Below, piece by piece: positions 18,099-28,158 of a stretch of DNA of 64,000 nucleotides. The first letter of the stretch is position 1, and each line of letters opens with the position of its first letter. Origin of the DNA: an uncultured Synechococcus sp. (GTDB lineage: Bacteria; Cyanobacteriota; Cyanobacteriia; Phormidesmidales; Phormidesmidaceae); assembly GCA_937911865.1 (NCBI GenBank), contig CALDSK010000067.1, forward strand, positions 1 through 64,000. Direction: 5' to 3'. Below the pieces are notes generated by a model. The model saw only the letters and a program-made list of their open reading frames with translations. It did no database searches and was not told the origin of the DNA. The translations under genes were made by a program, and so were the position numbers.

Positions 18099-19127
18099 AT
18101 GGCTCTATCTTCAACCAAAACCGATAAGCACACAAAAGTAAGACAGCAGGCTTTAGGACATGTTCTAGGCAGTATTGAGAGGCACTTCGGTCAAGGTTCA
18201 ATTATGCGCCTTGGCGAAACCGATAAGCTCAAGGTAGAAACAATTCCTAGCGGTGCACTGCCTCTGGATATAGCGTTAGGTGGCGGCTTTCCCAAAGGCC
18301 GGGTGATTGAAATATTCGGGCCAGAGAGCTCTGGGAAAACAACGGTAGCTTTGCATGCGATCGCAGCAGTTCAGGCCCGAGGAGGCACCGCTGCTTTTAT
18401 TGATGCAGAACATGCCTTAGATCCTATCTATGCAGGCGCTATTGGCGTTGATACCACTCAGCTGCTAGTCGCCCAACCCGACTGCGGAGAAATGGCGCTA
18501 GAGATCACCGATCGCCTAGTCCGCTCATCTGCTGTCGACATTGTTGTCATTGATTCGGTCGCCGCTCTAGTTCCTCGCGCCGAAATAGAAGGCGATATGG
18601 GTGACGCCCATATGGGACTACAGGCTAGATTAATGAGCCAGGCCTTGAGAAAAATCACCGGGAATATTGGCAAATCAGGCTGCACCGTTGTTTTCCTCAA
18701 TCAGCTCAGACAAAAGATTGGCGTAGTTTACGGTAATCCCGAGACGACTACAGGCGGAAATGCCCTAAAGTTCTATGCCTCCGTTCGGCTGGATATTCGC
18801 CGCGTTCAAACCCTAAAGCGAGGCAACGAGAATTTCGGCATCCGAGTCAAGACGAAAACAGCCAAGAACAAGGTCGCCCCACCATTCCGAGTGGCTGAGT
18901 TCGACATTCTGTTTGGTCAAGGCATCTCTAGAGAGGGCTGTATCGTCGACATAGCAGAACAAACCGGCATCATTGAGCGCCGGGGATCTTGGTACAGCTA
19001 CCAGGGTGAAAATTTTGCGCAAGGCAGAGACAATGCAGTCGAACACATCGCTACACATGCTGAGCTCTCTCAGACGATAGAAAAACAGGTAAAAGCGGCG
19101 GTAATTCCATTATCAAGCCAGCCCTAA
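18099..19127 (+). CDS. recA: Recombinase RecA
   Basis: 342 residues. Walker [10 protein letters not shown] is at 74-82; '[12 protein letters not shown]', '[20 protein letters not shown]' and the L2 region '[25 protein letters not shown]' are all present. The protein forms ATP-dependent filaments on single-stranded DNA for homologous recombination and SOS signalling. The acidic C-terminal tail seen in many RecA proteins is short here; the protein ends soon after 'EKQVKAAVI'. It diverges from the usual sequence in a few places (for example '[10 protein letters not shown]' where VSQPDTGEQA is common). Monocistronic, with a 230-bp leader divergent from xseA. Confidence 0.97.
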   Translation: MALSSTKTDKHTKVRQQALGHVLGSIERHFGQGSIMRLGETDKLKVETIPSGALPLDIALGGGFPKGRVIEIFGPESSGKTTVALHAIAAVQARGGTAAFIDAEHALDPIYAGAIGVDTTQLLVAQPDCGEMALEITDRLVRSSAVDIVVIDSVAALVPRAEIEGDMGDAHMGLQARLMSQALRKITGNIGKSGCTVVFLNQLRQKIGVVYGNPETTTGGNALKFYASVRLDIRRVQTLKRGNENFGIRVKTKTAKNKVAPPFRVAEFDILFGQGISREGCIVDIAEQTGIIERRGSWYSYQGENFAQGRDNAVEHIATHAELSQTIEKQVKAAVIPLSSQP

Positions 19128-19216
19128 GTGCTTTAACTAAATGCTTTACCGTGAAAATAGAGGTTCAACGCTCAGTTAAATGGAGGATTGACTGCTTTCT
19201 TATCCAATAGACATGC

Positions 19217-19262
19217 AAAAAGCCCAGGCGATAGCAAATGCCTAGACTCTTGAGAAGGGCTT
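19217..19262 (-). terminator. Terminator-like hairpin for the DUF1815 gene
   Basis: On the minus strand AAGCCC (19262-19257) pairs with GGGCTT (19225-19220), with an inner AGGC/GCCT pairing, and is followed by a TTTTT tract. The orientation fits the end of the DUF1815 transcript. It also lies 90 bp after recA and could block convergent transcription. Confidence 0.6.
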
Positions 19263-19411
19263 CAGGCCCCGTGCGCAATAATCCAAAATAAAAGACAGGA
19301 TCTGCACAGTCAACGGATTGAGAGAGAAACGCTCATTTAAGCGTAAGCCTCTAATTTTGGCAGCAAAGTAGGAGCAGAGCACAGCCACTGCACATAGCCA
19401 CACCTATGCAC

Positions 19412-19744
19412 CTACGCAACTGCTTCACATTCAGCAGGACTAACCTGATACTTAATCAAGTTAGCTAGCTCTTGAAGCTGGTTGATAGCTTCAGCGCCTT
19501 CTAGCTTCATCAGCTCACGGTCGTCGCGCATCTCAGTCCACGTAATGCCATAATCAGAGACTAAGAAGCGAATCAGATGATCCCCACCTAAACTCACCAT
19601 AAATGAGGCGCTGTTGAGCTCGTCTCCACAGGTATAACAAGAAGCCAAATAGCCTCTTTTCTCTAGCACGACCGCCAGCGCCTTCAAGTTCAAAACGAGA
19701 TCTTGAACAAACTGCCGGTGTTGATCTGCAAGTCTGACAAACAT
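19412..19744 (-). CDS. DUF1815 family protein
   Basis: 110 residues that match throughout a small family restricted to cyanobacteria. Recognisable parts are 'RLADQHRQFVQDLV', 'EKRGYLASCYTCG', 'RFLVSDYGITWTEMRDDREL' and 'LEGAEAINQLQELANLIKY'. The function is unknown. It is a soluble alpha/beta protein without signal peptide. It is convergent with recA and has its own terminator-like hairpin. Confidence 0.92.
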   Translation of the reverse strand: MFVRLADQHRQFVQDLVLNLKALAVVLEKRGYLASCYTCGDELNSASFMVSLGGDHLIRFLVSDYGITWTEMRDDRELMKLEGAEAINQLQELANLIKYQVSPAECEAVA

Positions 19745-20635
19745 TGTCTTTCCTCTACACCATTAAATAATTTTACACACTATGCTTAATATTTTCTTAA
19801 CAAGTTCTTCCCATCAGGAACTTGTCCTTTGAGTTCTAGCGTCTAGAGGTGTCTTAATGACAGTTCCAACGCTAGGTTCATCGCAACAAAAAGTTTTGTA
19901 ACAATTTTAATTTTCGGATATCGAAATATACCCGAGGTCAGTACTTAACTATCAGCTGCCAACGATAGCAGATGAAGAATTGTTAAGTTGTAGCGATTGT
20001 AGCCTAATAGAGCAAAGTTAAAAACCGCCCAACTGTTTAACCAAGAGCACGGGTAGCCAAATTCGCTGTATGGGTCACAAGCAAACGAGCACTGGTTTGT
20101 AGCACCGTCACAAGCTTTTTGTTGGAATCAGAACAACCAATCACGCTAAAACCTGATGTCGCGAAAGAATAGGCTTAGTTGCTATTGCCTTCTACGCAAC
20201 TTTTGAAACAGGCAGAGCTACTGGTGTTCTTGGTATGCATCCTTATAGGTTGATTGCCACTCTGTTCTAACGCAATAAGAAAGAATTGAGGGGGCACACC
20301 CTTTTTCAGGGATAAATCATGACAAAAGTTGACATGACATCGGACTGCCTACCTGAAGTTTTTCTCTCCAGGCAAATCATCCGATCTACCTTACAAATAA
20401 GGTGGCCACGATCAGACAGTTTCTGATGGTGGCCACTCGGTAAATCTGGAATTCAATAGATAGAATCGTATGCGTTTATACGCTTTCTCTAGCTAATAGC
20501 TTCTAGCAGCTTCTTTCTAACGAAGCGTGTACGTAAATTAAAACAAGCTGCCGTTGGAAGCTGCACTGGCAAAGGTGGTGAAGAGTGAACTTACAGTCAT
20601 TACCGCTGACGGGCGGTGCGCTAAACGTCTAGGCA
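19745..20635. other. Long intergenic region with a strong hairpin and a possible tiny ORF
   Basis: 891 bp without a clear gene. GTGGCCAC at 20402-20409 and 20429-20436 with inner ATCAG/CTGAT pairs makes a stable 13-bp stem with one mismatch. A 35-codon frame at 20319-20426 starts ATG with CAGGGAT upstream, but its stop lies inside that hairpin and it resembles nothing I know. An inverted repeat AAGTTC/GAACTT occurs near 19801-19825. A small RNA is possible but not shown. Confidence 0.4.
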
Positions 20636-20851
20636 TTAGTTTGCTAACGTCCACCAGCCAAATCCTGGTCCAATGAATCGAATGGTGAGCCAGGCTATAA
20701 CCATCAAGATAATGCCTACCCAAGCACCTCGACTGCTCCAGGTAACAAACTTAGCTGCTGTGTCTTTACTGATGGGAATACCTTTTAGCACAGGCTCTGG
20801 CTTACCATAGCTTGAGCCAAGTTCTGCTTTACGGCGTCTAGATTCTCCCAT
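20636..20851 (-). CDS. DUF2839 family small membrane protein
   Basis: 71 residues from the internal ATG at 20851, chosen because the family begins 'MGE.(K/R)RRKA.LG.SYG'. The frame is open 12 codons further, without conservation. A soluble basic N-terminus is followed by 'FVTWSSRGAWVGIILMVIAW', a single transmembrane helix (about residues 40-58), and 'RFIGPGFGWW' at the end. It is found in cyanobacteria; the function is unknown. Confidence 0.9.
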   Translation of the reverse strand: MGESRRRKAELGSSYGKPEPVLKGIPISKDTAAKFVTWSSRGAWVGIILMVIAWLTIRFIGPGFGWWTLAN

Positions 20852-20999
20852 GGCGAGTACCCATATAAGTGACTGGATCTTTATCATAGCGAGGTCGCTC
20901 AGCAGGGATAAATTACTGCCCGCTAAATTATTATTTGTTTAGAGTTTATTGTCATGGACTGCAGAGCGCGGGCCGCGCAACGCGCAAACAGATTAACGG

Positions 21000-22694
21000 T
21001 CACTGGCTTATGGTGTGGTGGAACCAGCTGGGGTCTAAATAGCTACTGCGGGCGGCGGGGTTAAGCGCATTGAGGACCTGTTTACCGTAGCTGCGATAGT
21101 TCACCCGGTTATCGAGCAGGGCAACGACGCCGGGTTCTCCGTGTTGGCTTTTGTATGATCGCACGGGTGCGATCGCCTGCTGTAGCGTACTCAATGCTTC
21201 GGGTAGCAGATAGGCCTTGAACCAATCTTGTCGTCTTTTTTTATAGGTAGCGACCCGGCTGGCGACTAAAGGATTTTCTAACGAAGGGATGGGGAGTGTC
21301 GTGATAATCAATAGGGCAGGGGGCGCAAACGAAGCCTGATTCTTCTGCCAATAGTCCCATCCGGTTACCAGCACGCCCTGCGCTGAGATGGGTGATTCTA
21401 GCTGAACGCGTGAGCCGAACTCAGCAGCCAAGATAGAGGCAAACTGAGGCTTTAATGGAACATCACCGACAATGATAACCGTAGAGTATTCATCATTGCG
21501 GGGCTGAGCTTTAGCGCTGTGTAGAGACATCCCAACATCTAAATCGTTACGAGTTGATTTCGCGACTAGCTCCGGTCCGCCGTGACTAGCGCCTAACAGA
21601 GCTCTAATTTCTTGTAATACGGCTGATTTGAAGTAGCTAGTATTGGGCATCGGCAGCCGCTCCGGCAAATAGAGCTTGACCATATCGTGGTGGCGGTCAG
21701 GACCAAACCGTAAGCAGGTCATTTCACCAAGGCCCAACCGCTCTCGATAGCTTGCGGCTTTTTTGTCGGCGTCTAAGGCAGCCCCCATCAAAACGACGGG
21801 CTGCTGCGCCCACAGAGGTGTCAAGGTCTGATGGATATCAGTAGGTCCACAGCATAAAACCACCGTGCCTAGAGACCGACTAATCTGACTCCAGGCTAGC
21901 CGCTCGGGCTGAAAAAACCGAGACCAAAAGGTCTGCCAGCACGGGGGCATAGCAACAGTGCTGCCGTAGGTCGTCAGCAAATCGTGTAGCGCTGCTAACA
22001 GCGTTTTTTCTGGTGTATCGATTAAGTGACAGTTATAGGGGTTGGCAGGGTGCTGAAGGATCGTGTGGGTAATTCGCACGCGCAAATCGCGGATCGCTTC
22101 CCGCTGAGCTGGGTAGGCCAGCATTAATGACTCCCAGTCTTGAGCAGAGAGGATAACGCTAAGTTCATCGCGAATCCACTTTTCTAGATCGCCAACGCCA
22201 TCAATCAGGGTAGGAATGCCAGGAGGAAAGCAAGGCGCCGCCGTGGGACTGCTGAGCCGGGTGCGTAGCCAGCCTTGAGCTGAGGTTACCAGCAAACCTT
22301 GAAAGGTTTGATCGGGCCAGCAATCGCCTGTTTGTACAGGCTTAATCACAGGTAGATTCTGCTGTAGATTCGGAATATCTTGCTGTAGGACCGTTTCGAG
22401 CACGCCGTCGGGCAGCGCTAGAATCGCAGGCTCTGGCCAAAGCAAGGCAGGGATCAGGTAGCTGAGTCGATATGTACCCTGGTAGGCCGCCAAGCTGTCA
22501 GTTTGAATAAGAGCACTACGGCCTACGCGTAAGGCTCTAGCAACCAGCCGGGCCATTGTGAGGTGATGAGGCCACTGAGTATGCCCTTGCTCTCTAAGAT
22601 AAGCCCGCAGGCGCTGATGCACTTCTGTTTCAATCACGGGCGGAGGGTAGGAAGACAGGGGTAAATGGGTTTGTTGGCTTTTATTGTGACACAT
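21000..22694 (-). CDS. DinG/XPD-like helicase-fold protein lacking ATPase motifs
   Basis: 564 residues. The C-terminal third has the layout of a DinG/XPD helicase C-terminal domain: 'LLIITTLPIPSLENPLVASR', then 'WFKAYLLPEALSTLQQAIAP' and 'GVVALLDNRVNYRSYGKQVL'. The N-terminal part aligns in order with 'ARLVARALRVGRSALIQT...RLSYLIPALL'. However, the place of the P-loop reads 'QTDSLAAYQGTYR' (residues 64-76) with no GKT/S. The DEAH box is replaced by 'LIDGVGDLEKW', and the motif VI arginines are reduced ('QAIAPVRSYKS'). It is probably a conserved non-catalytic paralogue in cyanobacteria; whether it binds DNA is unknown. A strong candidate for misannotation as an active helicase. Confidence 0.7.
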   Translation of the reverse strand: MCHNKSQQTHLPLSSYPPPVIETEVHQRLRAYLREQGHTQWPHHLTMARLVARALRVGRSALIQTDSLAAYQGTYRLSYLIPALLWPEPAILALPDGVLETVLQQDIPNLQQNLPVIKPVQTGDCWPDQTFQGLLVTSAQGWLRTRLSSPTAAPCFPPGIPTLIDGVGDLEKWIRDELSVILSAQDWESLMLAYPAQREAIRDLRVRITHTILQHPANPYNCHLIDTPEKTLLAALHDLLTTYGSTVAMPPCWQTFWSRFFQPERLAWSQISRSLGTVVLCCGPTDIHQTLTPLWAQQPVVLMGAALDADKKAASYRERLGLGEMTCLRFGPDRHHDMVKLYLPERLPMPNTSYFKSAVLQEIRALLGASHGGPELVAKSTRNDLDVGMSLHSAKAQPRNDEYSTVIIVGDVPLKPQFASILAAEFGSRVQLESPISAQGVLVTGWDYWQKNQASFAPPALLIITTLPIPSLENPLVASRVATYKKRRQDWFKAYLLPEALSTLQQAIAPVRSYKSQHGEPGVVALLDNRVNYRSYGKQVLNALNPAARSSYLDPSWFHHTISQ

Positions 22695-22814
22695 TGTTAT
22701 CGACAGACTGTCAGAGACAGGCTGTTATCGGTAGGCTGACTTCGACTGCGCTCAGCTCCCAAATTTACCGAATTTCAAATTTAACCAGCGCAGGTGAGGA
22801 GCGATCGCACACAA

Positions 22815-23663
22815 ATGAAAATTGGAATTGTTGGGCTAGGGCTCATCGGCGGATGTCTGGGGCTCGACTTTAAAGCGGCAGGACACACAGTGTATGGCGT
22901 AGCGAGGCGAGAGCATACATGCGAAAAGGCGCTAACAGCAGAGGCTGTAGACGTCGCTAGCACTAGGCTGGCCACGCTTAACGGCTGCGATGTGGTGTTC
23001 GTCTGTACACCGATTGCGACGATTGTGCCGATGGTGAGTGAGCTCGCTGGGGTGCTCTCTCCTGAAGTGATTGTGACCGATGTGGGCTCGGTAAAAGCTG
23101 CGCTAGTAGAAGCCGCAACAGCACAGTGGCCGATGTTTGTAGGCGGGCACCCAATGAGCGGCAAAAGTGAAGCGGGCATTGAGGCGGCTGAAACAGGACT
23201 ATTTCAAGGAAATTCTTATGTCATTACACCAGTTGAGACGGCGACGCTCAAAACGGATAAAGGGGCGATCACAACCCTAGAGACCCTGGCCAAACAGCTA
23301 GGCTCTCGGCTGTATCACTGCTCACCAGAGGTTCACGACCGCGCAGTCGCCTGGATTTCGCATCTGCCGGTAATGGTGAGCACCAGCCTGATTCAATCAG
23401 TCATCAACGAACCCGATAACAGCGTTCAGCAATTAGCCCAAGCACTGGCTAGCTCCGGGTTTCGCGATACTAGCCGGGTAGGGGGCGGGAATCCTGAGTT
23501 AGGACTAATGATGGCCCAGTACAACCGGAAAGAGGTGTTGCGATCGCTCAAGCGCTACCAGCAGGAAATTGCCCTCACCATTGAACAAATAGAAGCAGAA
23601 GACTGGCCCGCCGTCAGGCAAAAACTGGAAGCGACAAAAGCAGTCCGCTCAAAGTTTCTGTAG
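22815..23663 (+). CDS. tyrA: Prephenate/arogenate dehydrogenase
   Basis: 282 residues from the ATG at 22815 (an upstream in-frame ATG at 22794 lacks family support). A Rossmann NADP-binding start 'MKIGIVGLGLIGG' is followed by 'GHPMSGKSEAGIEAA' and 'DRAVAWISHLPVM', the substrate-binding histidines of TyrA, and 'RVGGGNPELGLMMAQYNR'. It converts arogenate (the usual cyanobacterial substrate) or prephenate to tyrosine or hydroxyphenylpyruvate. It is divergent from the DinG-like gene and followed by a palindromic repeat element. Confidence 0.92.
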   Translation: MKIGIVGLGLIGGCLGLDFKAAGHTVYGVARREHTCEKALTAEAVDVASTRLATLNGCDVVFVCTPIATIVPMVSELAGVLSPEVIVTDVGSVKAALVEAATAQWPMFVGGHPMSGKSEAGIEAAETGLFQGNSYVITPVETATLKTDKGAITTLETLAKQLGSRLYHCSPEVHDRAVAWISHLPVMVSTSLIQSVINEPDNSVQQLAQALASSGFRDTSRVGGGNPELGLMMAQYNRKEVLRSLKRYQQEIALTIEQIEAEDWPAVRQKLEATKAVRSKFL

Positions 23664-23674
23664 CGATAGCATCT

Positions 23675-23768
23675 GTTGAGTTACTTAGGACACTTCTGAA
23701 GGTCACCGCATACAGCTGACAAAGCAACTCGACTAGCAAATGTCCGAATGCATTCGGACATTTGCTAT
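23675..23768 (+). repeat. Two-palindrome interspersed repeat, copy 3
   Basis: It starts with a GTTGAGTTACTT arm that pairs imperfectly with AAGCAACTCGAC (ending near 23733). A perfect 34-bp palindrome follows at 23734-23767, centred on AATGCATT. It aligns over its whole length, with the same order of parts, to the element at 33680-33775. It differs in both arms of each stem, so that pairing is kept. It lies in the tail of tyrA transcription and may also act as a terminator. Confidence 0.7.
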
Positions 23769-23849
23769 GTCTGCATGTGGCTCACGGCCCCGAGGTTATG
23801 TAGCTGGTTTCTGTAGCTGGGCTTGTTTAGCTGGCTTGTGCAGCTGGGC

Positions 23850-25763
23850 TTATGTAGCTGGGCCACCCAATTCCATTACGGGTTCTTGATACAAAATCGC
23901 AGTAAAGGTCACGGTTGATCCCAGCCCTTCTCCCATACTGATGAACTGAACCTTGCCGCCCATCGCTTCAATCAGCCGCTGAGAGATCGCCAGACCTACG
24001 CCCGTGACTTCATACTGTCTGGTGCGGGCGCTATCGACCTGACTAAACGTCTGAAACAGACGATCTTGCTTTTCTAAAGAAACGCCAATTCCGGTGTCGG
24101 CGACGCTGATTCTAACCAGCCCTGGCCAGGTTTGCCCGCCAAAGTCAAAAGGCTGCGGCTTAATTTCTACACCGATAGTGATGCTGCCCTCGTGGGTAAA
24201 TTTGTTGGCATTACCAACCAGATTAAGCAAGACCTGCTTTAGCCGCTGATAGTTACCGTAGAGCTTGATTTCATCTAAAGTCGGCGGTAAGTCTATACGG
24301 AAGTCAAGACCGCGCCGTTCAACATGCAGCCGCTGAGAGTGATCGAGCTCTTCTAGTAATTCTTGCAAACTGACGGCGCTCATCTCCAAGTCCATTTTGC
24401 CAGCTTCAATTTTGGCAATATCGAGCACGTCGTTAATGATATTCAGCAAATGAATCGCTGAGTTGTGGGACTCTTGAATAAACTCCATCCGCTCGGCTTC
24501 GTCATCAGCCATATCGTCGAGCACGAGGCGCAAAAAGCCAATCATGCCGTTCAGCGGCGTTCTTAGTTCATGCGAGGTGTTCGCTAAAAAGTCGCTCTTC
24601 AGGCGAGAGGCTTCTTCGGCCTGACGCTTGGCTTCTTCAGCCTGACGCTTGGCTTCAATGAGTTCGGTGTGCTTACGCAGCAGCTGATCGTTCGTTTGAC
24701 GCAGAGTACGAGACTTGGTGCGCAGCTCCTGGGTGATGTTTTGGCTGGCATTGAAGAGTTTGGCATGGGCGATCGCAGTGCCCACCTGATCGGTCAAGTC
24801 TTGAATCAGCTCAATTTCAAACGGCTGCCAGGGGCAACCGGGGGGTTGCTGCAGCACCAAAATACTATTGGGCTCATTTTGATAGCAGGTCGCGACCGTC
24901 AGCACCGTGTAGGGGTCGTGACCTGCCGCCTGACCAAAATCAGAAATAACGGGTTCTAGACTTTGCAGGGTATCCAAAAAGTCGGACTTTAGACCAAGGT
25001 CAAACGTTTTACCCAGGCAAGGATGCAGCGTCGCCTGGTAGTACTCCGCAACGACCGTGACCGTTTGCATCGCCTGCGAATAGTCGCAGACCAAACAGCG
25101 ATCTAGCCCTAGCATTTCGCCCAAACCGTTTACGGTTTGCTGCCAAATAGTTTGAATATCGAGCGTTTTACGAATGTTAGCCGCGACCCTGGAGAGCAAG
25201 CCATAGTAGCTACTGCCCCCAGCACCGTTGCGATTTGCTAAACGAACTTCAGAAAGATTAGCAACCTGAGGAATAATGCGGCGTCCTACACCTACAATGC
25301 CAGTGACCAGTCCTTGACGGGACTCCATATCTTCATCTTCGGATGACCTGGAGAACAGGGCTGGATCGACAGTGGGTGAAACGTCGTCATCCGCTAGCGA
25401 AGAGCTCAGCGGCAGCGGGCTTAAAACAAACTCAAAACTGACTGGCTGCTGGCCACAGCGCACCACGCATTGAAATGAAACGGGCGTGCCTAGATCCAAC
25501 ACCTTTTGCACCTGGAGCTGATACGGCTCTACAGCAACTGGCCCAAATAAGACCGACACCGACCGCCCAGACAAATCGTCGCAATCTAGACACTCTTTTG
25601 ATTGCGGCCAATGAATAGAAAGAATTTCGCCTTGAGGCGTATGCGTCACCACCAACACATCGCTGGCATCTTCAGCACCACTTAGCAGTGCTACCGGATC
25701 GCTATCGGGCACCGCTTCTATTTCTGGGGAGTCGAGGGAAGAAGATTGAGCAGACCGAGGCAT
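23850..25763 (-). CDS. GAF-domain sensor histidine kinase
   Basis: 637 residues, soluble. A PAS-like N-terminal domain (about 30-120) is followed by a GAF domain (about 188-340) with 'IWQQTVNGLGEMLGLDRCLV', a coiled coil rich in 'KRQAEEA' repeats (365-388), and HisKA with the phospho-acceptor His398 in 'ANTSHELRTPLNGM'. An HATPase domain (about 500-625) carries 'NLVGNANKFTHEGS', 'VADTGIGV', 'LFQTFSQVD' and 'GVGLAISQRLIEAMGG'. It autophosphorylates on histidine and passes phosphate to an unidentified response regulator. No receiver domain and no partner gene nearby. The GAF cysteine needed for bilin attachment is not in a typical place, so I do not call it a phytochrome. Confidence 0.92.
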   Translation of the reverse strand: MPRSAQSSSLDSPEIEAVPDSDPVALLSGAEDASDVLVVTHTPQGEILSIHWPQSKECLDCDDLSGRSVSVLFGPVAVEPYQLQVQKVLDLGTPVSFQCVVRCGQQPVSFEFVLSPLPLSSSLADDDVSPTVDPALFSRSSEDEDMESRQGLVTGIVGVGRRIIPQVANLSEVRLANRNGAGGSSYYGLLSRVAANIRKTLDIQTIWQQTVNGLGEMLGLDRCLVCDYSQAMQTVTVVAEYYQATLHPCLGKTFDLGLKSDFLDTLQSLEPVISDFGQAAGHDPYTVLTVATCYQNEPNSILVLQQPPGCPWQPFEIELIQDLTDQVGTAIAHAKLFNASQNITQELRTKSRTLRQTNDQLLRKHTELIEAKRQAEEAKRQAEEASRLKSDFLANTSHELRTPLNGMIGFLRLVLDDMADDEAERMEFIQESHNSAIHLLNIINDVLDIAKIEAGKMDLEMSAVSLQELLEELDHSQRLHVERRGLDFRIDLPPTLDEIKLYGNYQRLKQVLLNLVGNANKFTHEGSITIGVEIKPQPFDFGGQTWPGLVRISVADTGIGVSLEKQDRLFQTFSQVDSARTRQYEVTGVGLAISQRLIEAMGGKVQFISMGEGLGSTVTFTAILYQEPVMELGGPAT

Positions 25764-26141
25764 TACAGTTCGCTAGAGGCTGAATAGGTCCGTGAGAATG
25801 TCAACAGCAGTAGACAGCAAGCTATCTAAATTTGGGTGAGTGAAGAATCAATCTAGCTTTAATCAAGATAATTGCTTATCTGTATTATTGCTTACTCGGT
25901 GAACAGAAGGTCAGCTATGAGGGCCAGTTTGATGCCTATCTTTAGCAATCCCATTCTCTGATGTGAAGTTTCAGTGATCTTCATCATCTCATTGGTTACC
26001 AGCGATGTCATACGCCACTGGCCCTCTAGATTTACCTATCGTTTTCACACACGGGCAATAGGATTTAAGATAAGTTTAGGTTTCTCAACCATTTTCACTG
26101 CTTGATTTCATCGTTTTACCGACTTAATTATTGGCCTCTCC
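25764..26141. other. Divergent promoter region of the kinase gene and lepA
   Basis: 378 bp with no coding frame. It is AT-rich in places (TTAATCAAGATAATTG at 25858-25873), consistent with two divergent promoters, but no box could be assigned with confidence. Confidence 0.4.
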
Positions 26142-27947
26142 ATGACCGATGTACCTGTTTCACGGCTGCGCAATTTTTCTATCATTGCTCATATCGACCA
26201 TGGAAAATCGACCCTGGCCGACCGGCTGTTGCAGAAGACAGGGACGGTGAGCGCCCGAGATATGAAAGCTCAATTCCTTGACTCTATGGATATTGAGCGT
26301 GAGCGGGGTATCACCATTAAGCTCCAAGCGGCGCGCATGAACTATGCCGCTAACGACGGTGATGCCTATGTGCTGAATTTGATCGACACGCCAGGGCATG
26401 TTGACTTTACCTATGAGGTTTCTCGCTCGCTGGCGGCTTGTGAAGGTGCTCTGCTGGTTGTCGATGCGTCTCAAGGGGTTGAAGCGCAGACGCTAGCCAA
26501 TGTTTATCTAGCTATAGAACACGATTTAGAAATTATTCCAGTCCTTAATAAGGTTGATTTGCCAGGCGCTGATCCTGAACGCGTGAAGCAAGAGATTGAG
26601 GAAGTGGTAGGGCTAGATTGCAGCAATGCGGTTCTGGCTTCAGCGAAAGAGGGCATTGGCATTGATGAAATTTTAGAAGCGATTACTTATCTGGTCCCGC
26701 CTCCAGAAGATCAAACCCAAAAGCCCCTACGAGCGCTGATTTTTGATAGCTATTACGATAGCTATCGCGGTGTGATTGTGTATTTTCGGGTGATGGATGG
26801 GGTCGTGAAAAAGGGCGATCGCATTCGTCTAATGATCTCTGGCAAAGAGTACGACATTGATGAGCTCGGCGTGCTCTCACCCGGGCAGGTAAAAGTAGAT
26901 GAGCTACATGCTGGAGAAGTGGGCTACATCGCAGCCTCCATTAAGTCTGTAGAAGATGCCCGTGTAGGCGACACGATTACCCTGGTTAAGTCGCCTGCGC
27001 CAGAACCGCTTGAAGGCTATGTAGAAGCGAAGCCCATGGTGTTCTGCGGCCTATTCCCGACAGATTCTGACCAGTATGAAGACCTGCGCGAAGCCCTCGA
27101 CAAACTGCGATTGAACGACGCCGCCTTACAGTATGAGCCTGAAACCTCTAGCGCCATGGGCTTTGGCTTTCGCTGCGGCTTTTTAGGCCTGCTGCATATG
27201 GAAATTGTGCAAGAAAGGTTAGAGCGTGAATACAACTTAGATCTGATCACCACTGCACCTTCTGTTATCTACCGGGTGCATACGATTCAAGGTGAAGTCG
27301 TCGAAATCGATAACCCTAGCCTGCTACCAGAGCCTCAGTATCGAGAAAAAATTGAAGAGCCCTATGTCCGCGTGGACATCATCACGCCTGAGGAATTTGT
27401 CGGCACGCTGATGGAGCTGTGCCAGACCCGGCGAGGTGATTTCCAAGATATGAAGTATCTGACGCCGGGGCGAACCACGCTAATTTATGAGCTGCCGCTC
27501 GCTGAGGTGGTTACTGACTTTTTTGACCAAATGAAATCGCGATCGCGCGGCTACGCCAGCATGGAATACCACCTGATTGGATACCGGGTGAACAACCTAG
27601 TAAAGCTAGATGTCAAAATTAACGGCGATACGGTCGATCCACTTGCCGCCATAGTGCATCGCGATAAAGCCTACTATGTGGGCCGAGCCCTCACCGAGAA
27701 GCTAAAAGAACTGATTCCTCGTCATCAGTTTAAAATTCCGGTACAGGCCTCTATCGGCAGCCGTATTATTGCGAGTGAAAGTATTCCAGCCCTGCGTAAA
27801 GACGTTTTAGCCAAATGCTACGGTGGCGACATCTCACGGAAAAAGAAGCTGTTGAAAAAGCAAGCAAAAGGTAAAAAGCGACTGAAGTCCATTGGAACAG
27901 TAGACGTCCCGCAAGAAGCATTTATGGCGGTGTTGAAGCTAACGTAA
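26142..27947 (+). CDS. lepA: Elongation factor 4 (LepA)
   Basis: A 601-residue translational GTPase that back-translocates or remodels stalled ribosomes. G1 'AHIDHGKST', G2 'RERGITIK', G3 'DTPGH' and G4 'NKVD' lie in the first 140 residues. EF-G-like domains II, III and V follow, then the LepA-specific C-terminal domain with '[23 protein letters not shown]', in its elements 'GGD.(S/T)RK.KLL..Q..GKKR'. The length is that of the family. ATG start with a weak purine-rich leader. Likely monocistronic, 200 bp before the sugar-nucleotide genes. Confidence 0.97.
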   Translation: MTDVPVSRLRNFSIIAHIDHGKSTLADRLLQKTGTVSARDMKAQFLDSMDIERERGITIKLQAARMNYAANDGDAYVLNLIDTPGHVDFTYEVSRSLAACEGALLVVDASQGVEAQTLANVYLAIEHDLEIIPVLNKVDLPGADPERVKQEIEEVVGLDCSNAVLASAKEGIGIDEILEAITYLVPPPEDQTQKPLRALIFDSYYDSYRGVIVYFRVMDGVVKKGDRIRLMISGKEYDIDELGVLSPGQVKVDELHAGEVGYIAASIKSVEDARVGDTITLVKSPAPEPLEGYVEAKPMVFCGLFPTDSDQYEDLREALDKLRLNDAALQYEPETSSAMGFGFRCGFLGLLHMEIVQERLEREYNLDLITTAPSVIYRVHTIQGEVVEIDNPSLLPEPQYREKIEEPYVRVDIITPEEFVGTLMELCQTRRGDFQDMKYLTPGRTTLIYELPLAEVVTDFFDQMKSRSRGYASMEYHLIGYRVNNLVKLDVKINGDTVDPLAAIVHRDKAYYVGRALTEKLKELIPRHQFKIPVQASIGSRIIASESIPALRKDVLAKCYGGDISRKKKLLKKQAKGKKRLKSIGTVDVPQEAFMAVLKLT

Positions 27948-28158
27948 GCGACCCTTTACAGCCTTGCTGCTTACAGTAGTGGCGTATCCTTTTCCTGATA
28001 ACCCATCAATATTTTTGGGTACTGATAGAGACGGTTGAAGTTTTTGTGAAATCCATCTTTTTTCTAGAAGGAACCAGTAATCTTTGTTAATTTTTTAACA
28101 GCTTTGGGTTCAAATCTGGGTTCAAACCGCTCAGCGTCCTTTCAGGTATTCACTTCTT

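Noticed and set aside
20319-20426. 35-codon tiny ORF between the DUF1815 and DUF2839 genes
   Set aside because: Has a weak Shine-Dalgarno, but its end lies inside a stable hairpin and no similarity is recognised.
28095-28135. T-loop-like GGTTCAAATC ahead of the UDP-xylose synthase gene
   Set aside because: It is a tandem TGGGTTCAAA duplication; no acceptor stem or anticodon arm can be built.
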